IMG/VR virus record: IMGVR_UViG_3300035698_003928
Location: 1-46,622 of that record
Direction: 5' to 3' (one strand)
Source: a virus
DNA length: 46,622 bases
Part shown: positions 29,288 to 37,901 of the stretch, piece by piece
Position numbering within the stretch: position 1 is the first letter of the stretch
Layout of the letters: each line of letters begins with the position of its first letter
The notes under the pieces: model-generated
Seen by the model: the letters and a program-made list of their open reading frames with translations, nothing else
Database searches by the model: none
What the model was told of the DNA's origin: nothing
Position numbers and translations under genes: made by a program

Positions 29288-30016
29288 ATGGTAGACGAAG
29301 TAACACCGGAACCCGTAGTGGAACCGACAGAAACACCGAAGACAGATGATTTTCAAGCCATAGTATCAAAGTTGGACGAATTGGGAATTACCAACGTAGA
29401 ACAGCTTGATAACACGGCGAAAGCATCATCCGAATCAGGAAGACTTGCTAACATGGTAGGTGATTTACGAGCAGAGATAGCAGAATTAAAAGCTGCACCT
29501 GTCGTACCACCTACTCCGGCAGCAAGCGAATATGACGAAGGCGTTGATATTGAATCGGCTATCGGTGGTGCCGTAAAAAAGGCACTAAAGGAAGAAAGAG
29601 AAGCCGGACAGAAGCTACAGGCTGCGAGAGCAAAAGAGGCTAACTCTATTCGTTCGAATGAACATTATAGGGTAGTTGGTGCAGAGTTTGAGAAGTTTAT
29701 GAACTCACCCAAGGGTCAAGGAAGACTCGCAAACGGAGAAACGCCTACAAAAATATTCGGAGAAATGGTTAATTGGAAATACCGGAAGATGTTAAAAGAA
29801 ACCGCAACGGCAGCACAGGCTGCTCAAGGTGATCCAAGCGCAACTGCAATCCCGTATGTGGAATCAGGACAAACACCGCCTCCGGTAATCACACAGTCAG
29901 ATGAGTCAAGAACTAAAATCAAAAACATAAAAGATAATTGGAGTGGAAATGATGAAGATGTTGACAAGGCTCTATTAGCCCTGTTGCCATCCGGCTCATT
30001 ACCAATGCCAACGTGA
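29288..30016 (+). CDS. Putative scaffolding protein
   Basis: The product has 242 residues. An acidic, Pro/Glu/Thr-rich start (PEPVVEPTETPKTDD) leads into a coiled coil (ANMVGDLRAEIAELKAAP), helices (GAVKKALKEEREAGQKLQ), and a Lys-poor acidic end (NWSGNDEDVDKALLALL). This acidic coiled-coil layout directly before the capsid gene is that of phage scaffolds. No protease domain is seen. Confidence 0.75.
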   Translation: MVDEVTPEPVVEPTETPKTDDFQAIVSKLDELGITNVEQLDNTAKASSESGRLANMVGDLRAEIAELKAAPVVPPTPAASEYDEGVDIESAIGGAVKKALKEEREAGQKLQAARAKEANSIRSNEHYRVVGAEFEKFMNSPKGQGRLANGETPTKIFGEMVNWKYRKMLKETATAAQAAQGDPSATAIPYVESGQTPPPVITQSDESRTKIKNIKDNWSGNDEDVDKALLALLPSGSLPMPT

Positions 30017-30035
30017 TCTTTAAGGAGATAAGAAA

Positions 30036-31232
30036 ATGGCAGTAACAGGTAATGCTTTAGCTACTGGCACCTACCATGATACCGTAACCGATATTGGTGC
30101 GGGTACAGACCGTAGGGACGTTAGTGAAATGTTGGATTTGTGGGCGCATAAAGAAACGCCTTTTTTGAATAAACTATCTTGGGGCGCAGAGTCCGGTGGT
30201 ATGTCGATTGAATGGATTTCTGAGCATCTTGGATTTGGGTACATCGTAGCACTGTCTACGTCTGGCTCCGCTTCTGCGAGCTTGGCGATTGATAGTGGTG
30301 GAATGGGTACAGCGGCACTTGCCCTTGAGCAGATTACTTCTGGCACGCTTCTGTTCCATTATGATTCCGCACTTTCGACCTACGCGCTCTTGAGCGTAAG
30401 CGAAGTTCCTGGTGGTGGCGTATCCGTAGCTTACGATATTGTTGCCTACTCCACTTCGGCAGAGGTTGAAATCGCTGTTGGCGAGAAGATGTATATTCTT
30501 GGCGATGTAGCGAATGAAGGTTCATCCCCGAAAGCTGATAAGTCGCGTACGCGTGCAACGCTTTCTAACAAAATGATGATTCTGAGAAAGGATATTCAGA
30601 TTACAGGCTCAATGGCTGCGACTGATTTCCATGCGGTTGAAGACGAACTGCGCCATCAGATTCAGATGCGACTGAAAGAAATGCAGCGCGACAGAGAAAT
30701 GACCATTCTGTTGACCAAGGCTGTTGCTCAGTCCTCTACCGTTGCGGGTGTTATGGATGGAGTCCTTGGATTCCTGCTCAACAACGTAGCAAATGACGAG
30801 GTTGTAAATACCTCCGGCGCACTCACCGAAACTGGTGTGAATAACATGGTAGCGTATCTGTATGAGAACAACTCTACACCGGATTGTCTTGTACTGCCTA
30901 CCACACAGGCACGGAAGTTCACCACATGGGATCGGGATAAGATTCGTACCACGCCTGATGCCAGAATCGCAGGTCACTTTGTTACCAAGTACCTGACTGA
31001 TGTTGGTGTTGAAATTGAAATAATTATGATGCGTCAGTTTCCTGTGAACATGGGTTTCTGTCTTGATGCCTCTAAGATTCATCCAAGAGCGAAGAAGGGT
31101 AGAAAGCTGTTCATTGAGAAGTTGGGTATCGACGGTGATCGTACACGTTACCAGATTATCTCTGAGTTCTCCCTTGAAATGAAAGGGTACAACCAGGGAC
31201 AGCATGGCATGTGGACTTCGCTTACAGGATAA
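30036..31232 (+). CDS. Major capsid protein (DUF5309/SU10-like)
   Basis: The product has 398 residues. LLWAHKET-like start (EMLDLWAHKETPFLNKL), the insertion SKADKSRT...NKMMILRKDIQITGS, and the later NSTPDCLVLPTTQARKFTTW, with FPVNMGFCLDASKI near the end, fit the HK97-fold DUF5309 or N4-gp56-like group. Strong ribosome binding site AAGGAGATAAGAAA. Slightly more G/C-rich third positions than neighbours are visible (for example GCG, CTG), as expected for the most highly expressed gene. Position after the scaffold supports the call. Confidence 0.85.
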   Translation: MAVTGNALATGTYHDTVTDIGAGTDRRDVSEMLDLWAHKETPFLNKLSWGAESGGMSIEWISEHLGFGYIVALSTSGSASASLAIDSGGMGTAALALEQITSGTLLFHYDSALSTYALLSVSEVPGGGVSVAYDIVAYSTSAEVEIAVGEKMYILGDVANEGSSPKADKSRTRATLSNKMMILRKDIQITGSMAATDFHAVEDELRHQIQMRLKEMQRDREMTILLTKAVAQSSTVAGVMDGVLGFLLNNVANDEVVNTSGALTETGVNNMVAYLYENNSTPDCLVLPTTQARKFTTWDRDKIRTTPDARIAGHFVTKYLTDVGVEIEIIMMRQFPVNMGFCLDASKIHPRAKKGRKLFIEKLGIDGDRTRYQIISEFSLEMKGYNQGQHGMWTSLTG

Positions 31233-31241
31233 AGGAAATAC

Positions 31242-32486
31242 ATGCTTTCATATAGGGAACTGATTAAGCACAATCCAAAGATCGGCAATGTACTTGATAC
31301 AGAAACATACGAGTTTCTTGGAAATTCAAACTCAAAGACAAAAGGTGCATTGCTTGATCTGTGGAAAGGGCATTTAAAACAGAACCTTAAACTCTTAGAC
31401 AAGCATGGTTTCATTAATGATGGACTAACGGGGTTCGGCATCAATAAAGCTACCATAGCTATTGGTGCTGGCCCCTCACTCAATCGACACACGCAGAGGA
31501 TTAAAGACCTTTGCTATTGGAACGCACAATTTGAAACAAAGAACCAACCATTTGTTTTCATGTGTTCTAACCATCAATTCAAACCATACCTTGAAGAAGG
31601 TATAATTCCACATGCTGTAGTCCTTGTAGACGGTAGCGAGTCTGAGGCTGTCTTTGACCAGTTGTGTAGGAACATACCAAAGCGTGGACACAATGTAATT
31701 TTATTTTGTTCGCTCTACACGAATCCGAAGATAACCCGTGCTTGGGATAGACGGGGTGGATTAATTCAGTTCTATGCTCCAATGGGAGATTTTGTTCCAG
31801 AAGAAATACCGGACATTGAAAAAAAGCAGATAATGCAGGGCGGGAATGTAATGAATACCGCATGGGTTATCGGGTATAGCGTTTTGGGAAGTAGAATCTT
31901 CATGGCTGTTGGTAACGATTTGTCATATCCACTATCAGATGATGCAGACGTAGAACAAAGGCGTAAATCATACTATGCAGACGGAGACTACTCTACAAAC
32001 CTTGCAAGTAAAAGAGATGAAGCAGCAAGGCAGTTTAAATGGATGGGTTATACCATGCGTGACGACCCGTTTACTGGAAAACCGAGAATAGATTTTAAGC
32101 CAAGGTCTACAGTTCAGAGTTTGTACGGATACAAAAATTGGCTTGAGGTAAACATAGGCATCCAAGAAGCATACGGAAAGTCATTTCACTATTATAACTG
32201 TAGTGAGGAAGGTATTTTGGGAGTATGTGCGAAGGAAAAAGATACGGCTAAATTGGAAGACAAGGACAACTGGATTCTATTAGACGAAATATATCCTGAG
32301 CATTACCATACAACCACTTTTGAGGATGCAACATCACACTTTATTACAATGAGGGAAATATGGCGACAGAGCAAGGTAGGCGCAATAGGTGCAAAGTATG
32401 CAATGCCTTCGGCGGGAGTGACGGATATTGTAAGTCCCATCGACCACAACCGAAGCGTAGGCACACAGTCAGGGATAATTATTTAG
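31242..32486 (+). CDS. DUF115/MptE-like protein
   Basis: The product has 414 residues. ATIAIGAGPSLNRH (72-84) is the G-x-GPSL motif of the DUF115 family (MAF/6-hydroxymethylpterin pyrophosphokinase MptE-like), whose members include Campylobacter and Helicobacter motility-associated factors acting in flagellin glycosylation. VVLVDGSESE and QGGNVMNTAWVIGYSVLG are other family-like segments. The position just after the capsid suggests modification of virion proteins with a nonulosonic-acid-type sugar or another group. The ribosome binding site is AAAGGAAATAC. Confidence 0.75.
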   Translation: MLSYRELIKHNPKIGNVLDTETYEFLGNSNSKTKGALLDLWKGHLKQNLKLLDKHGFINDGLTGFGINKATIAIGAGPSLNRHTQRIKDLCYWNAQFETKNQPFVFMCSNHQFKPYLEEGIIPHAVVLVDGSESEAVFDQLCRNIPKRGHNVILFCSLYTNPKITRAWDRRGGLIQFYAPMGDFVPEEIPDIEKKQIMQGGNVMNTAWVIGYSVLGSRIFMAVGNDLSYPLSDDADVEQRRKSYYADGDYSTNLASKRDEAARQFKWMGYTMRDDPFTGKPRIDFKPRSTVQSLYGYKNWLEVNIGIQEAYGKSFHYYNCSEEGILGVCAKEKDTAKLEDKDNWILLDEIYPEHYHTTTFEDATSHFITMREIWRQSKVGAIGAKYAMPSAGVTDIVSPIDHNRSVGTQSGIII

Positions 32487-32569
32487 ACGACAACTTTTTG
32501 TCAAAGAAGAAAGATTGGTACAGGGGAGATTTTAGGGCAGTAAGCGAAACATTTCCGGCAGAAGACTAA
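32360..32569 (+). CDS. Small Cys/His-rich basic protein
   Basis: The product has 69 residues: RRNRCKVCNAFGG, then GYCKSHRPQPKRRH, a zinc-knuckle with a basic tail. It overlaps the DUF115 gene by 127 bases and has its own GAGGGAAAT box. The long overlap is unusual here, but the Cys/His pattern argues that it is real. Confidence 0.55.
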   Translation: MATEQGRRNRCKVCNAFGGSDGYCKSHRPQPKRRHTVRDNYLDDNFLSKKKDWYRGDFRAVSETFPAED

Positions 32570-32580
32570 GGGGGTAGATA

Positions 32581-32808
32581 ATGTCAGACGAACAAGATTT
32601 TTTAAGGGAACATGCGGGAAGATGTATTTTTCCATTAGTTGAAAAGGGGCGTAAAGAATTATGTAACGCCATGACGTTTAAAACGGGTGGTACGTTTCCA
32701 CCATTTTGCGAACAGCACTTGGCAGAAGTTAGAAGAACATTGGAACACATGAAGACCAAGCCCCAATCGCAAGACGCTAAAAGCAAGCGGGTGTTCAGGG
32801 GTGGATGA
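32581..32808 (+). CDS. Small zinc-finger-like protein (75 aa)
   Basis: HAGRCIFPLVEKGRKELCNA, then PFCEQH provide three Cys and His for a metal site. Ribosome binding site AAGGGGGTAGATA. It overlaps the methyltransferase start. Similar to the preceding small protein in size and type. Function unknown. Confidence 0.65.
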   Translation: MSDEQDFLREHAGRCIFPLVEKGRKELCNAMTFKTGGTFPPFCEQHLAEVRRTLEHMKTKPQSQDAKSKRVFRGG

Positions 32809-33400
32809 TTATAGAGAGCATTATAGCAATGATGCGATATTCGGTAACTTCACATACTCATCTATATCCGTAAGCCGTGGAATGGCCCTGTCAGCAGTTG
32901 CATTATCTGGTCAATTCTTTCCGGTAAAGGGTAGAAAGCGAATACTCGTTGTTGGGGCAGGTAGTGGATACGAAGTTATAAACTATCTAAACCACGGACA
33001 CGATGTAAAAGCAATCGACCTATTTGCTCCTGATGTTAAGAGAGTTCAAGAGGTTACGCATATCGGTTCGGCAGACAAGATGCCGTTTGCCGATAAAGAG
33101 TTTAACTTTGTGCATTGTACGGAGATGCTTGAGCATGTGCCTGAAGAACTATCAGATCCAATTCTCAAAGAATGTAAGCGTGTAGCTGATTATTTTATAA
33201 TTAGCATAGCTACAAGGGACGACAAGCCATACGACACGCACATAAACATACATCCGGCATGGTGGTGGATTAAAAAGTTTGAAGAATTAGGGTTCACGAT
33301 AAAGAACGCTCAACAGAACGCAAGGGTTACAATTCCGGTTGGGAAATTTGCTTCCAATATTTTCTGGCCTGACGGGGTGTTGATATATGGAGAGTGTTAA
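32801..33400 (+). CDS. SAM-dependent methyltransferase
   Basis: The product has 199 residues from a GTG. RILVVGAGSGYEV (48-59) is motif I that binds AdoMet; ADKMPFADKEFNFVHCTEML and EHVPEEL are motifs II/III of class I (type 11) methyltransferases. The substrate is unknown; small molecules, sugars or virion glycans are plausible given the neighbours. It overlaps the next ATG by 14 bases. Confidence 0.85.
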   Translation: MDDYREHYSNDAIFGNFTYSSISVSRGMALSAVALSGQFFPVKGRKRILVVGAGSGYEVINYLNHGHDVKAIDLFAPDVKRVQEVTHIGSADKMPFADKEFNFVHCTEMLEHVPEELSDPILKECKRVADYFIISIATRDDKPYDTHINIHPAWWWIKKFEELGFTIKNAQQNARVTIPVGKFASNIFWPDGVLIYGEC

Positions 33401-33755
33401 AATATTTGTTGGCAGGGGGTTGCATCCAGATTGGTTACGGTTAGGAAAGATTCTTGAAAACAAAGGATTTACGGTATGCCAAACCAAGGAAGATGCAGAT
33501 ATTTCAATCGTGCTTAGCGGACAGGGGGTGAACACGCTTTGCCTTACAGGAAAAAAGGTACTCGTATATACAGCACACGAATGGGTTAAAAACGTACCTT
33601 CTCCACATGGGTTCAATTTATACAAGCCCGTCATGGAAGAATATTATGACGACTTTTTGGACATAACTGGAATGGGAATGAGTGAGGGCGCAGAGAAGGT
33701 AGTCAAATACATAGGGGGCTTGGTTGAAGCTGATTATCACATAAGTCCGCATTGA
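33387..33755 (+). CDS. Hypothetical alpha/beta protein of the modification cassette
   Basis: The product has 122 residues. VKIFVGRGLHPDWLRLGKIL, DADISIVLSGQGV, KKVLVYTAHEW give alternating beta strands and helices, like the N-terminal Rossmann half of a GT-B glycosyltransferase. It lacks a second domain. Its TGA stop shares one base with the possible ATT start of the radical SAM gene. Role inferred only. Confidence 0.6.
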   Translation: MESVKIFVGRGLHPDWLRLGKILENKGFTVCQTKEDADISIVLSGQGVNTLCLTGKKVLVYTAHEWVKNVPSPHGFNLYKPVMEEYYDDFLDITGMGMSEGAEKVVKYIGGLVEADYHISPH

Positions 33756-34641
33756 GAGCGTCAACAAATGTAACGCTAAATGCATTATCTGCCCAAGAGA
33801 TAAATTCACACGCCCACTAATGACGATGGGAAAGCACACGTTTGAAAAGATAGTAAACGAAGTCAAGTACTTAGGTGCTGAAACAATCTCTATATTCGGG
33901 TACGGGGAACCGCTGTTAGACAGGGATATTGCAGAAAAGATTCAATTCTGCACAGACAACGGGTTGGAGACATTCATTACTACAAACTCATCCCTGTTAG
34001 ATGTTGAAGCATCAAGTGCCATAATAAACGCAGGGCTTTCCCACATACGGTTTAGCGCACATGGCTTGTTTGAGAATTACGAGAAGGTTCATAGGGGTTT
34101 GAAGTTTGACACATTTCTTAGACATACTTTCAACTTCATTAAAATGAGCAGGGGAATGGTCAACTTGTCCGTGTCTGTAATTCCGATGCACGGTGAATCC
34201 ATAGACGAGATTGTGGACTTCTGGAAACCAAACGAACTTATTGACTACCTTGAAATATGGAAACCGCACGATTGGACAGGGGGCGTTAGTCTCAGGGGAA
34301 CAACCAAGAAGCGAAAGAAGACTTGCGGCAGACCGTTCTCAGGACCGTTGCAAATAAACGCAGATGGTACTGTAATGATTTGCTGCTATGATACCAATGG
34401 GTTAATGACAGTAGGGGATACAAAAAAAGAATCAATAGAAAATATTTTAAAGGGGGCAAGATACGAGGCCATTAGGGAGAAGCATAGGACGGGTGATGTG
34501 AAGGGGTTGCCGTGCGAAACATGCGATCAACTAAACGTGGGTGATGATAATCCACTCCTGTATTCAAATCGTGACCCCGACCTAAACATTAACCGTACAT
34601 CTTCAACCAAATTTCAATTAAAGGAGAAAGAAAATGACTGA
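33751..34641 (+). CDS. Radical SAM/SPASM protein with non-canonical start
   Basis: The reading frame contains CNAKCIIC (Cys7, 11 and 14 counted from ATT 33751), the [4Fe-4S] site of radical SAM enzymes. It also has IFGYGEPLLD (the GGEP-like motif), and a SPASM-type C-terminus (TCGRPF, MICCYD, LPCETC). The first ATG is 33820, downstream of the cluster cysteines. The frame is closed by TAA at 33742, and only GTC, CGC and ATT stand before the motif. I therefore place the start at ATT 33751, overlapping the previous TGA. It may modify a peptide or sugar; the two decoration-like proteins follow. Confidence 0.78.
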   Translation: MESVNKCNAKCIICPRDKFTRPLMTMGKHTFEKIVNEVKYLGAETISIFGYGEPLLDRDIAEKIQFCTDNGLETFITTNSSLLDVEASSAIINAGLSHIRFSAHGLFENYEKVHRGLKFDTFLRHTFNFIKMSRGMVNLSVSVIPMHGESIDEIVDFWKPNELIDYLEIWKPHDWTGGVSLRGTTKKRKKTCGRPFSGPLQINADGTVMICCYDTNGLMTVGDTKKESIENILKGARYEAIREKHRTGDVKGLPCETCDQLNVGDDNPLLYSNRDPDLNINRTSSTKFQLKEKEND

Positions 34642-35041
34642 CGTTTATACAGAACTTGAAGCAAGAACCTGTATAGCTCCCGGCGCAAGAACGGTTGTGC
34701 CTGTAAACCTTCCTGCTGTGGCGGGTGATTATTTAGTTCCAATTCCATTTCGTGGAAGATTGGTACATTGCCAGACGAGCGTTTCAGTTCTTGTTGGTGC
34801 AACCAATGCTATTACGCTTACATTAGAAAAAGACGTTGCTGGTGGTTCAGCCCTTGGCGTGGCAGTTATTGCAGCAGATGCAACCGTTGGAACCGAAGAT
34901 ACCGCTACGCTTACAGCAGGAGCAACCGATGATGCAATGACCGTTGACAATCAAGATATATGCCTTGCGGTTACTGGTTCGCAGACTACTGGTTTTTTTA
35001 ATGCGTTTCTGTGTTTTGAACATGCCAGAACAAGCGGATAA
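34634..35041 (+). CDS. Decoration-like protein A
   Basis: The product has 135 residues, beta-rich: YTELEARTCIAPGARTVVPV, DYLVPIPFRGRLV and a TLTLEKDVAGGSALG strand, ending in FLCFEH. It is a paralogue of the next gene (about 45 percent alike by eye). Small, abundant beta proteins after the capsid gene are often head decoration or neck fibre proteins. Strong ribosome binding site AAGGAGAAAGAAA. Confidence 0.65.
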   Translation: MTDVYTELEARTCIAPGARTVVPVNLPAVAGDYLVPIPFRGRLVHCQTSVSVLVGATNAITLTLEKDVAGGSALGVAVIAADATVGTEDTATLTAGATDDAMTVDNQDICLAVTGSQTTGFFNAFLCFEHARTSG

Positions 35042-35052
35042 GGAGAAATAAA

Positions 35053-35454
35053 ATGACTAATGCCTATACAGAAACAAGCTATCGTACCTGCGTGGCACCC
35101 GGACACAGAACGGTTGTGCCTGTCGTTGTGGTTGGGGATGGTGACTATCTGGTACCCATTACCTTCCGGGCAAGATTGGTAGCCTTTGAGGTAAGCACAA
35201 CGGTTGTTGTGACAACTAACGATATGGTTATTAATATCGAGAAGGATGCTGCGGGTGGAACCGTGCTGGGAGAGGTAACAGTAGCGGAATCTGGTTCTGC
35301 CGTTGGGACAGGGGACACAGGCGTCCTAACAGCAGGATTAACAGATGAAGATTTTACAATCGACAATCAGGATGTTTGTCTTGCTGTTACCAATAGCCCC
35401 GCTACGGGCCAAGCTAACTTATTTATGATATTTGAACACGCATACGTTCAATAA
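35053..35454 (+). CDS. Decoration-like protein B (paralogue of A)
   Basis: The product has 133 residues. YTETSYRTCVAPGHRTVVPV, DYLVPITFRARLV and IDNQDVCLAVTNSPATG align with protein A along the whole length. A tandem duplication is clear. The pair may form a hetero-oligomer on the capsid surface, or be targets for the neighbouring radical SAM and methyl-transfer enzymes (a guess). Followed by two large hairpins. Confidence 0.65.
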   Translation: MTNAYTETSYRTCVAPGHRTVVPVVVVGDGDYLVPITFRARLVAFEVSTTVVVTTNDMVINIEKDAAGGTVLGEVTVAESGSAVGTGDTGVLTAGLTDEDFTIDNQDVCLAVTNSPATGQANLFMIFEHAYVQ

Positions 35455-35461
35455 TCGGTTT

Positions 35462-35531
35462 CCGTGTCGGAGCATACCCCTCTCTGACGCGGTTTGGGTG
35501 GGTGTGACAATTCCCCCGGTCATGCCCACCC
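35462..35531 (+). other. Two consecutive strong hairpins
   Basis: Hairpin 1 pairs CCGTGTCGGAG (35462-35472) with CTCTGACGCGG (35482-35492), 11 bp with two G-U pairs. Hairpin 2 pairs GGGTGGGTGTGAC (35496-35508) with GTCATGCCCACCC (35519-35531), 13 bp with two G-U pairs. No T-run follows. All wobbles are valid in the plus RNA. They may protect the capsid mRNA 3' end or reduce expression of the genes beyond. Confidence 0.7.
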
Positions 35532-35550
35532 GCTTACAAAAGGATAAACA

Positions 35551-36288
35551 ATGTCGATTACTGACTCAAGTACAGCTTTAGATACTGCCTATACAGAACA
35601 AAGCATTGTTGGGTTTACCGAAGGTGTATTGACGAATCTTGCTGCGTGTGTCTCTGAAGTTGAGAGCAAGCTGCAACGAGGTACGTTATCCACCACCACT
35701 AAACCTACGCTTGTTCAGGTGCAGAATTGGTTGAAACGTGCGAAGATGGAGTTAGCTGAATCAAAGAACTTCACATTCAACCGCAAATACGCCTATATGA
35801 CGACTACTGCCGGAACCTATAGGTATGCCTTACCACCCGACTATAATGGCGGTAATACACGCATACAGGACACCACAAACGATGAACCAGTTAAGTTGTG
35901 GGATCAGGCTTGGTTCGACAGGAAATACCCCGACCCATCAGCAGAAGAAAATAGCGATGAGCTTATAGCCTGTGTAAAGAATATGGAGTTATGGATTTCC
36001 CCACCCGCAGGTTCTTACCAACTGGAAATCAGCTATGACAGAAGCGGTGCAGAAACTACCGCAGACGATTTTGAGTGGTTGCCTGAATTGGAAAGGTTTC
36101 GTTGCTGTGACTTCGCACTATCAGAGTCCTTTGAGGCAATGGGTAACTTCCAAGTTGCGAATAGGTTTGCCGCCAAATGGGGTCAAGGTGTTCAGAAATC
36201 ACGACAGGCAGACGGTAGGCGCAAGTGGCAAGAGATGAATTTTCAGGCACTTTCTTGTTTACAGACCGGAACGGGCATAATTAAATGA
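35551..36288 (+). CDS. Head-tail adaptor
   Basis: The product has 245 residues. A helical core (VQVQNWLKRAKMELAESKNF, RFRCCDFALSESFEAMGNFQ) is interrupted by beta segments (YAYMTTTAGTYRYALPPDYN), the layout of gp4/gp6-like or T7 gp11-type adaptors that ring the portal. It follows two hairpins and precedes the gp10-like gene by an overlap. Confidence 0.7.
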   Translation: MSITDSSTALDTAYTEQSIVGFTEGVLTNLAACVSEVESKLQRGTLSTTTKPTLVQVQNWLKRAKMELAESKNFTFNRKYAYMTTTAGTYRYALPPDYNGGNTRIQDTTNDEPVKLWDQAWFDRKYPDPSAEENSDELIACVKNMELWISPPAGSYQLEISYDRSGAETTADDFEWLPELERFRCCDFALSESFEAMGNFQVANRFAAKWGQGVQKSRQADGRRKWQEMNFQALSCLQTGTGIIK

Positions 36289-37901
36289 CGCTAAAAAACT
36301 TCACTATAATGCCATTGTTGGGTAGGCGAACCGATGTTCCACCCGATGACTCCAAGTGTTTTATATTCCCGAATCCTGACAACCCTGGACTCGCATATAC
36401 GCACGATGTAGGTGGTATTAACTTTGACACGTCACGGCAGACTAAAAGCTGTGTAAAATCAAAGGGTACTGCAACGTGGAGCAATACGGCAAACGCCACC
36501 ACTACGAACTGTCTTGGTCTGTACGAACTCTATGACGGAACTAACCGCAACTATATCTATGTAGACGCAGGAAATGTGTTTATCTATGATGGTAGTCGTG
36601 ACCCTGTTGAGGTAAAAGACTCAGGAGATACGGAGTTTGCTAAAGATTCTACGGATATATATTCGTTTGAGAGAATTGGCAACTACTTTGTATTCGCAGA
36701 TAGAGCAGAACACACGCCTTATATGTGGAAACATGGTGATGCAACCCTATCCAAGCTGATAGCAAGCGGAACAGAGTTTAAATTTAGATACCTTGTATCG
36801 TTCTCCCGTAGACTCTTGGGGCTATATTCAGACCAAACAGACGGTAGGATTGACATAAGATACTCTACTGCATGGCCCGATACCGCAATCGCATCCCTCA
36901 ATTACCCTGCCGCTAATCAACTTTGGGTTCCCAATGACGACACCATAGTAGGCGGTGCCACAATGGGACTTGGTAACTGCTTTATCTACTGCGAAGACTC
37001 AATTCAGCAGATGGTCTACTATCCTAATTATGATGCCCCATTTCAGATATTCACTATTGTTCCTAAGAACGCAGGAATAGCAGGTAACGCAAGCATTGTT
37101 AATCTTGGCGACAGGCACTATGTCTACTCAACTAAATACGGATTTTGTGAGTATCGTGGTGGGAGAGCGTTCCCATACGGAAAGCCGATAAGTGACACAA
37201 TAGAACCCGATATTGCAAGCATCAACCAAGACTACGCCCATCTAATCCAAGGTAAGTTTTTTCCTGTTGACAGAGAAATAGTGTGGACCGTGCCAGCAAG
37301 CGCATCTTACACATCAAATAGATTGTTCTTTTACAACGTAGATACGGGGCATTGGAACGTAGAAGACAAGACGGTTCAGTATCTTGACCTATGGCGTTTC
37401 CGATCTACCCAAACATGGAACGACATGATTACCGACTACGGCACAGGAGCAACGTGGAATGAACCGGGAAGTACACCTTGGTCATATTATGCCGCAGTTC
37501 AGGATGCTCTGGTGCTTGGGAAGGACGATGGCATAGCTTACTACAGAACGGGCGAATCAGATAGCGGAAGCGACTTTGATGGATATAGAGTAGAACCTAT
37601 ATTCTCGTTTGGCAACCCACGAAGACAAGATTCCATACAGGAAATATGGTTCAGCTTGGCAGAGCGAGGCACCTTTTCCATAGACGTATATCATCGAAGT
37701 GGCGAAACTACGGGTGAGGTAAAAACCGCTGCATGGGTAAGTGTAGGTTCAATAAGCGCAGATAATCCAACCGAACCAAAGGTTGATATAAATAGTAAAA
37801 TGAGCAGGTTACACCAGATTAAATGGGGATGTAATTTGCAGAACGAGAAATTCAACGTGAATAGAATCACGGTCAAGTATAACGAGGGGTCTATTTATTA
37901 A
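36285..37901 (+). CDS. P22 gp10-like tail hub/packaged-DNA stabilisation protein
   Basis: The product has 538 residues. LGRRTDVPPDDSKCFIFPNP, LYELYDGTNRNYIYVDAGNV and repeated W/Y beta blades (TAWPDTAIASLNYPAANQLW) suggest a beta-propeller such as P22 gp10, which plugs the portal and holds the tailspike. The preceding adaptor and following tailspike support this. Starts by ATGA overlap. Confidence 0.75.
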   Translation: MTLKNFTIMPLLGRRTDVPPDDSKCFIFPNPDNPGLAYTHDVGGINFDTSRQTKSCVKSKGTATWSNTANATTTNCLGLYELYDGTNRNYIYVDAGNVFIYDGSRDPVEVKDSGDTEFAKDSTDIYSFERIGNYFVFADRAEHTPYMWKHGDATLSKLIASGTEFKFRYLVSFSRRLLGLYSDQTDGRIDIRYSTAWPDTAIASLNYPAANQLWVPNDDTIVGGATMGLGNCFIYCEDSIQQMVYYPNYDAPFQIFTIVPKNAGIAGNASIVNLGDRHYVYSTKYGFCEYRGGRAFPYGKPISDTIEPDIASINQDYAHLIQGKFFPVDREIVWTVPASASYTSNRLFFYNVDTGHWNVEDKTVQYLDLWRFRSTQTWNDMITDYGTGATWNEPGSTPWSYYAAVQDALVLGKDDGIAYYRTGESDSGSDFDGYRVEPIFSFGNPRRQDSIQEIWFSLAERGTFSIDVYHRSGETTGEVKTAAWVSVGSISADNPTEPKVDINSKMSRLHQIKWGCNLQNEKFNVNRITVKYNEGSIY

